Positions 60,129 to 64,000 of a DNA stretch of 64,000 bases are shown piece after piece. Every line of letters begins with the position of its first letter. Position 1 is the first letter of the stretch. The DNA is taken from positions 87,128 to 151,127 of the forward strand of contig VXMJ01000020.1 of assembly GCA_009841145.1 (NCBI GenBank). The letters are read 5' to 3'. This DNA comes from Caldilineaceae bacterium SB0661_bin_34 (GTDB lineage Bacteria; Chloroflexota; Anaerolineae; Caldilineales; Caldilineaceae). The notes under the pieces were generated by a model. It had not been told where the DNA came from, did not search any database, and saw nothing but the letters and a program-made list of their open reading frames with translations. A program made the position numbers and the translations under genes.

Positions 60129-61325
60129 ATGCACATCTTCACCGACATCCAAGCGGTCCCGCCCGATCCGATCTACAACCTCACCACCGCGTGCAACGCG
60201 GATCCCAATCCGCAGAAGCTGAATCTGGGCGTGGGGGTCTACAAGGATGCCGCCGGCCACATTCCGGTACTGGACACGGTCAAAACCGCAGAGCAGCGCA
60301 TCCTGACCGACGAGGACACCAAGAACTATCTGCCGATCGACGGCACCCCCGACTTCGGCGAAGCGGTGCGCAGCCTCCTGCTGGGTGCGGATCATTCCCT
60401 GGCTACCGCCCCGGACAGCATCACGCTGCACACACCGGGCGGCACCGGCGCCTTGCGCCTGGCCTGCGAACTGGTGGCCAAGAACAGGTCGGACGCCACG
60501 GTGTGGCTGAGCGATCCAACCTGGACCAACCACGCCCAGATTGCGCAACAGGCCGGCTTGGCGGTGCGCACATATCCGTACCTCGATCCCGAAACCCACT
60601 CGATCCTGCGGGAGAAGATGTTCGCAGCGTGGGCCGCGGTTCCGGCCGGTGATGTGGTATTGGTGCACGGATGCTGCCACAACCCGACGGGCCTGGACCT
60701 GGAACCGGACGACTGGCAACGCCTGGCCGGATTGTCCCAGGAACGCGGCTTCCAGGTATTGGTGGACTTGGCCTACCAGGGATTCGGCAGGGGCTTGGAC
60801 CTCGATGCAGCCGGGGTGCGCGTGCTGGCCGATGCCGGCCTGCCAATCCTGATTGCCAGTTCCTACTCCAAGAACTTCGGCCTGTACAACGAACGAACTG
60901 GGGCCTTGACCGCCTTCGGCTTCGGTCCGGCATCCGACGCCATGCTGAGCCAGTTGAAAGTGCATGCCCGTTCCCTGTGGTCGAGTCCTCCCGCCCACGG
61001 AGCCCGAATTGTGTCGAGCATCCTGACAGACCGGGAACTGCACACGGCCTGGACTGTCGAACTCGCCGCCATGCGCGACCGCATCAACGAAATGCGCAGC
61101 TTGCTGGCCGAGTCCATGCACCAGCACGGGGCCGACCGGGACTTTTCCTTCATCACGCGCCAGTACGGACTCTTTTCCCTGACCGGCATCGACGCGGAAA
61201 CCAATGCCCGAATGCGGGCGAACCAAAGCATCTACTTCATGTCCACGGGCCGCATCAACGTGGCCGGCCTGTCCGCGGCCACCATCGAGTATTTTTGCCA
61301 GGCCTACGTTGCCACCCTGAACTAA
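60129..61325 (+). CDS. Aspartate/aromatic aminotransferase (class I, AspC/TyrB type)
   Basis: A 398-aa PLP enzyme of the dimeric aspartate aminotransferase I-alpha group: IYNLTTACNADPNPQKLNLG, LGVGVYKD, TPGGTGALRLACELVAKN, HGCCHNPTGLDLEPDDW, DLAYQGFGRG and the lysine in SSYSKNFGLYNERTGAL. It moves the amino group between aspartate or aromatic amino acids and 2-oxoglutarate or oxaloacetate. It is the first of two aminotransferases in tandem (next starts 19 bases later). Confidence 0.93.
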   Translation: MHIFTDIQAVPPDPIYNLTTACNADPNPQKLNLGVGVYKDAAGHIPVLDTVKTAEQRILTDEDTKNYLPIDGTPDFGEAVRSLLLGADHSLATAPDSITLHTPGGTGALRLACELVAKNRSDATVWLSDPTWTNHAQIAQQAGLAVRTYPYLDPETHSILREKMFAAWAAVPAGDVVLVHGCCHNPTGLDLEPDDWQRLAGLSQERGFQVLVDLAYQGFGRGLDLDAAGVRVLADAGLPILIASSYSKNFGLYNERTGALTAFGFGPASDAMLSQLKVHARSLWSSPPAHGARIVSSILTDRELHTAWTVELAAMRDRINEMRSLLAESMHQHGADRDFSFITRQYGLFSLTGIDAETNARMRANQSIYFMSTGRINVAGLSAATIEYFCQAYVATLN

Positions 61326-61344
61326 TCCAACTCGGTTGACCAAC

Positions 61345-62514
61345 ATGCGCGAACTGTCACGTCTACTGTCTTCGATGCCGCCATCCCCCACGGCGGCCAT
61401 GATGCAGAAGGGGCGGGAACTGTCCCTGGCCGGTCACGACGTCATCAACCTGGCCGGCGGCGACCCGGACTTCGACACGCCGGTCCATATCCAGGAAGCG
61501 GCCTTCGACGCCATCCGCAGCGGGGACACGCACTACCCCACGTCGCACGGGTCCCCGGAACTGCTGGAGGCCATCTGCGCCAAGCTGGCGCGGGAGAACG
61601 GAGTCGAGGCAACCCCGGACCGTGTCATCGCCACACCGGGCGGCAAGTGGGCCCTGTACGTGGTGCTGATGTCCATCCTGAACCCGGGCGACGAGGTGTT
61701 GATCCTCGATCCCGTCTGGGTCAGCTACGACCCCATGGTGCGCCTTACGGGAGGGGTGCCGGTGCACGTGGCCCTCGATTACGGCGACGATTTCGCGGTT
61801 CACAAGTCCGCCCTGGAAGCGGTGGTGACCGAGAAGACCAAGCTGGTCATGCTCAATTCGCCGAACAACCCCACCGGCTATGTCATGTCCATGGCATCGA
61901 TGCAGGCGGCCGCGGAGGTGTGCCGGGACCACGACCTGTACCTGCTCAGCGACGAAATCTACGAGCACATCCTGTACGACGGCCACACCCACGTGTCACC
62001 GGCCACACTGCCGGACATGGCCGAGCGCACGTTCATCGTCAACGGATTCAGCAAGGCCTACGCCATGACTGGCTGGCGGCTGGCTTGGATTTGGGGACCT
62101 CCGGACGCCATCCGCAACGGCCGCAGCTACATGACGAACTCCGTCACGTCCGCCGCCAGCTTCACCATGGCGGCCGGTGTCGTGGCCCTGAACGGTCCCC
62201 AGGAATGCGTGTCCGAGATGACCGCCGCCTATGCCCGGCGGCGCGCCTTCCTGTTGGACGCCCTCGACGAATTGGAAGGGGTGGAGGCATTCGCGCCGCA
62301 AGGGGCCTTCTACTTGTTCATGCGCTTCCCAAACACGCCACGCAACAGCCTTGAACTGGCGAACTTCCTGCTGGACGAAGTCCATATGGCCACGACTCCC
62401 GGCAGCGCCTTCGGTGAGGCCGGGGAACAGCACATCCGCATCAGCTTCGCGGCCGCCGACGACCAGTTGCACGGATTCGTTGATCGGCTTGCCCGGCTCG
62501 CGCCCGATTTCTAG
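61345..62514 (+). CDS. Class I/II aminotransferase (AspB-like)
   Basis: A 389-aa I-gamma-type aminotransferase, unlike its neighbour: VINLAGGDPDFDTPVHI, TPGGKWALYVVLMSILNPGD, LNSPNNPTGYVMS, LLSDEIYEHILYDG, and VNGFSKAYAMTGWRLAW with the PLP lysine. Substrates are usually aspartate, an aromatic or a branched oxo acid. The ATG at 61345 is used; TTG 61336 would add three residues. The two aminotransferases belong to different subgroups, so this is not a duplication. Confidence 0.92.
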   Translation: MRELSRLLSSMPPSPTAAMMQKGRELSLAGHDVINLAGGDPDFDTPVHIQEAAFDAIRSGDTHYPTSHGSPELLEAICAKLARENGVEATPDRVIATPGGKWALYVVLMSILNPGDEVLILDPVWVSYDPMVRLTGGVPVHVALDYGDDFAVHKSALEAVVTEKTKLVMLNSPNNPTGYVMSMASMQAAAEVCRDHDLYLLSDEIYEHILYDGHTHVSPATLPDMAERTFIVNGFSKAYAMTGWRLAWIWGPPDAIRNGRSYMTNSVTSAASFTMAAGVVALNGPQECVSEMTAAYARRRAFLLDALDELEGVEAFAPQGAFYLFMRFPNTPRNSLELANFLLDEVHMATTPGSAFGEAGEQHIRISFAAADDQLHGFVDRLARLAPDF

Positions 62515-62568
62515 CCTGCCCGAGGATTCGTTGCCGACCTGACCGGCATCCGGGCGCGGCACACGCCG

Positions 62569-63369
62569 ATGGAGGATCTTTCCCTGCTCAAGGCCGGCCT
62601 GGCCATCGTTGCCGGCATTTTGGCCGGCATCATCAATACGCTGGCCGGCTCGGGGTCCACCATCACGCTGCCGATGCTGGTCTTCCTGGGCGTTCCCGCC
62701 CACGAAGCCAACGCCACCAACCGCATCGGCGTGACGTTTCAGAACACCGCGGCGGTGATCACGCTGCGCAGCCGCAAGGCACTGGATATGGACGGCCGCG
62801 ATTGGTGGCTGACCGGTGCCATGGTTGTAGGCTCAGTCGGCGGAGCCGCCATTGCCGCCGAACTGTCGGAGCAGGTCACCAACTGGGTGATCGTGGTGGT
62901 CCTCGCCGTGGTGCTGATCACCATCCTTTGGAAACCGGAGAAATGGCTCAGGGAACAGTCCGAACCCGTGACCGGTGTCCGACCGTCGTTGCCCCAACTG
63001 CTTCTGTTCGCGTTGATTGGCGTCTACGGGGGATTTATTCAGGCGGGAGTGGGGTTGTTCATTCTGTCCGGCATGGTGCTGGTCGCCGGCTCGACGATGG
63101 TCAAGGGCAACATCCTCAAACTGGTGGCCGTCCTAGTGTTCACCTTGGCCGCCATGGCCGTGTTCATGGCTCAGGGCGTGCGCATGTGGTGGTATCTCGG
63201 CCTAGTCCTGGCAGTGGGCCAAAGCATCGGCGCCTGGCTGGCAGCCCGTTTCATGACCGGAAGCGACATGGCGAAGGTCTGGATGCGCTGGCTTCTAATC
63301 GTGGTGATCTGCTACTCCATCGTGCGGTTCAGCGGCCTGCAGGACTGGCTGTTGCAAACCCTGGTTTGA
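62569..63369 (+). CDS. TauE/SafE (TSUP) family membrane permease
   Basis: A 266-aa integral membrane protein of seven or eight helices with the TSUP N-terminal motif GILAGIINTLAGSGSTITLP, and its repeat GVYGGFIQAGVGLFILSGMV. Family members export sulfite, sulfonates or organosulfur compounds, or take up sulfur and acids. It follows the second aminotransferase by 54 bases, so the three genes may be one unit for amino-sulfonate or amino-acid metabolism (inference). Confidence 0.9.
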   Translation: MEDLSLLKAGLAIVAGILAGIINTLAGSGSTITLPMLVFLGVPAHEANATNRIGVTFQNTAAVITLRSRKALDMDGRDWWLTGAMVVGSVGGAAIAAELSEQVTNWVIVVVLAVVLITILWKPEKWLREQSEPVTGVRPSLPQLLLFALIGVYGGFIQAGVGLFILSGMVLVAGSTMVKGNILKLVAVLVFTLAAMAVFMAQGVRMWWYLGLVLAVGQSIGAWLAARFMTGSDMAKVWMRWLLIVVICYSIVRFSGLQDWLLQTLV

Positions 63370-63728
63370 GGGCGTTGTCAATTTTCCGTCGCCATCCCAA
63401 CGAGACGGGAACCTGACAGTACAGGTCAAAGCGATGACCTTCCGGCTCCACGTTCCGAGCGCAGGTCCGGTGTCCGAACAGCCCGGCAGCCTCGGCCTCT
63501 AATAGTCACGGATCCTCAGCGACATCCCCATCCGGAAGCCAAGAGGATCACTGCTTCCCAACTCGTTCGAATCCCCGGGATCGTTCCGCCCGAAAGTCTC
63601 GCGCGGCGAAGGGACAGGTGGGGCTTACGCCTTTATGGCGAACGGGTTTGCCCGGAGGCATCGGAGTCCGGATGGAACCCGCGCGGGTTGGCAAGTCGAT
63701 GCTGTCCGGTTGGGAGCGGCCGTGCAGT
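63370..63728. other. Intergenic region
   Basis: About 360 bases between converging genes. I see no gene, RNA or clear terminator. Confidence 0.4.
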
Positions 63729-63995
63729 TCAAGCCGCGGATCCGGTGCGGCCATTGGTACCCAGGCGCGGACGACGGCCGGCCGCCTGGTCCGCCAGCAG
63801 GCCCGCGATGTCGGGCAGGTCGTCGAGTGCGGCCGCGTCCAACTCTCGGGCACATCGGTCCGCCTCCGCCTCGCCCCATACCTGCCGGATGAATGCAAGG
63901 AGGATCTCCTTCTTGCCGCGCGCTTCACCCAACGCTTCACCCTCGGCCTTGGCATCCTTCTTCTCGTCTTCCACGTATTGGCCGAATGTGTACAT
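63729..63995 (-). CDS. C-terminal part of an Rpn/DUF4351-like protein (window edge)
   Basis: Eighty-eight residues ending the gene are seen: VEDEKKDAKAEGEALGEARG followed by KKEILLAFIRQVWGEAEADR and a helical tail. The basic/acidic E-G-x repeat followed by a helical domain is usual at the C-terminus of Rpn-type putative transposase/nuclease proteins and relatives. The rest of the gene lies past 64000, so the nominal ATG at 63995 is probably internal. Confidence 0.5.
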   Translation of the reverse strand: MYTFGQYVEDEKKDAKAEGEALGEARGKKEILLAFIRQVWGEAEADRCARELDAAALDDLPDIAGLLADQAAGRRPRLGTNGRTGSAA

Positions 63996-64000
63996 GACTT

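Overview
The window is 64 kb of high-GC bacterial chromosome. It is dense in ABC sugar importers without local ATPases, Gfo/Idh/MocA dehydrogenases, Uma2-type proteins with coiled-coil tails, and decayed insertion sequences. This mix fits a Chloroflexota (Caldilinea/Anaerolinea-like) genome, perhaps environmental or host-associated. That placement is inference: no rRNA or marker set is present, only recO, a DHODH-like gene and one tRNA.

Layout. 0-8 kb (minus): a MacAB-like module (lipoprotein adaptor, FtsX permease, two ATPases, one fused to an AbrB-like domain) ending in an HPr-kinase-like gene, plus NIPSNAP and glyoxalase-fold genes. 8.5-16.4 kb (plus): a glycosidase-like lipoprotein, then three tandem MFS paralogues flanked by two Gfo/Idh/MocA dehydrogenases. 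16.5-20.1 kb: a Uma2 protein, tRNA-Glu(TTC) with promoter and terminator, and two convergent dehydrogenases. 20.3-24.5 kb: an IS630 remnant, a NYN-domain gene broken by one in-frame TGA, recO and adenine deaminase. 24.8-28.2 kb: a carbohydrate ABC importer closed by a strong hairpin terminator.

28.7-42.1 kb is a defence and mobile-element island. It holds an MmeI-like restriction-methyltransferase, a 1.2-kb IS with 31-bp inverted repeats and a stop-interrupted transposase, a 2,067-aa Avs-like STAND NTPase with an N-terminal Cap4-like nuclease in visibly lower-GC DNA, an IS5-type remnant, a toxin-antitoxin-like nucleotidyltransferase pair and an IS66 remnant. 42.5-48.1 kb: a secreted LysM-PA14-ankyrin protein, a second Uma2 protein whose coil is encoded by six 21-bp repeats, and a dihydroorotate-dehydrogenase-like protein.

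48.5-64 kb: a second sugar importer (minus), an IS110 remnant, a DegT/DnrJ-type PLP enzyme directly downstream of a TnpB nuclease with intact catalytic residues, a NodB-type deacetylase, a DUF3500 lipoprotein, an 8-oxoguanine-deaminase-like amidohydrolase, a GOLPH3-family protein, two class I aminotransferases with a TauE/SafE-type permease, and a partial gene at the right edge.

The strongest candidates for undescribed biology are the Avs-like gene in its island, the ABC ATPase-AbrB fusion, the LysM-PA14-ankyrin protein, and the TnpB placed so that its guide would be copied from the leader of the DegT-type gene.
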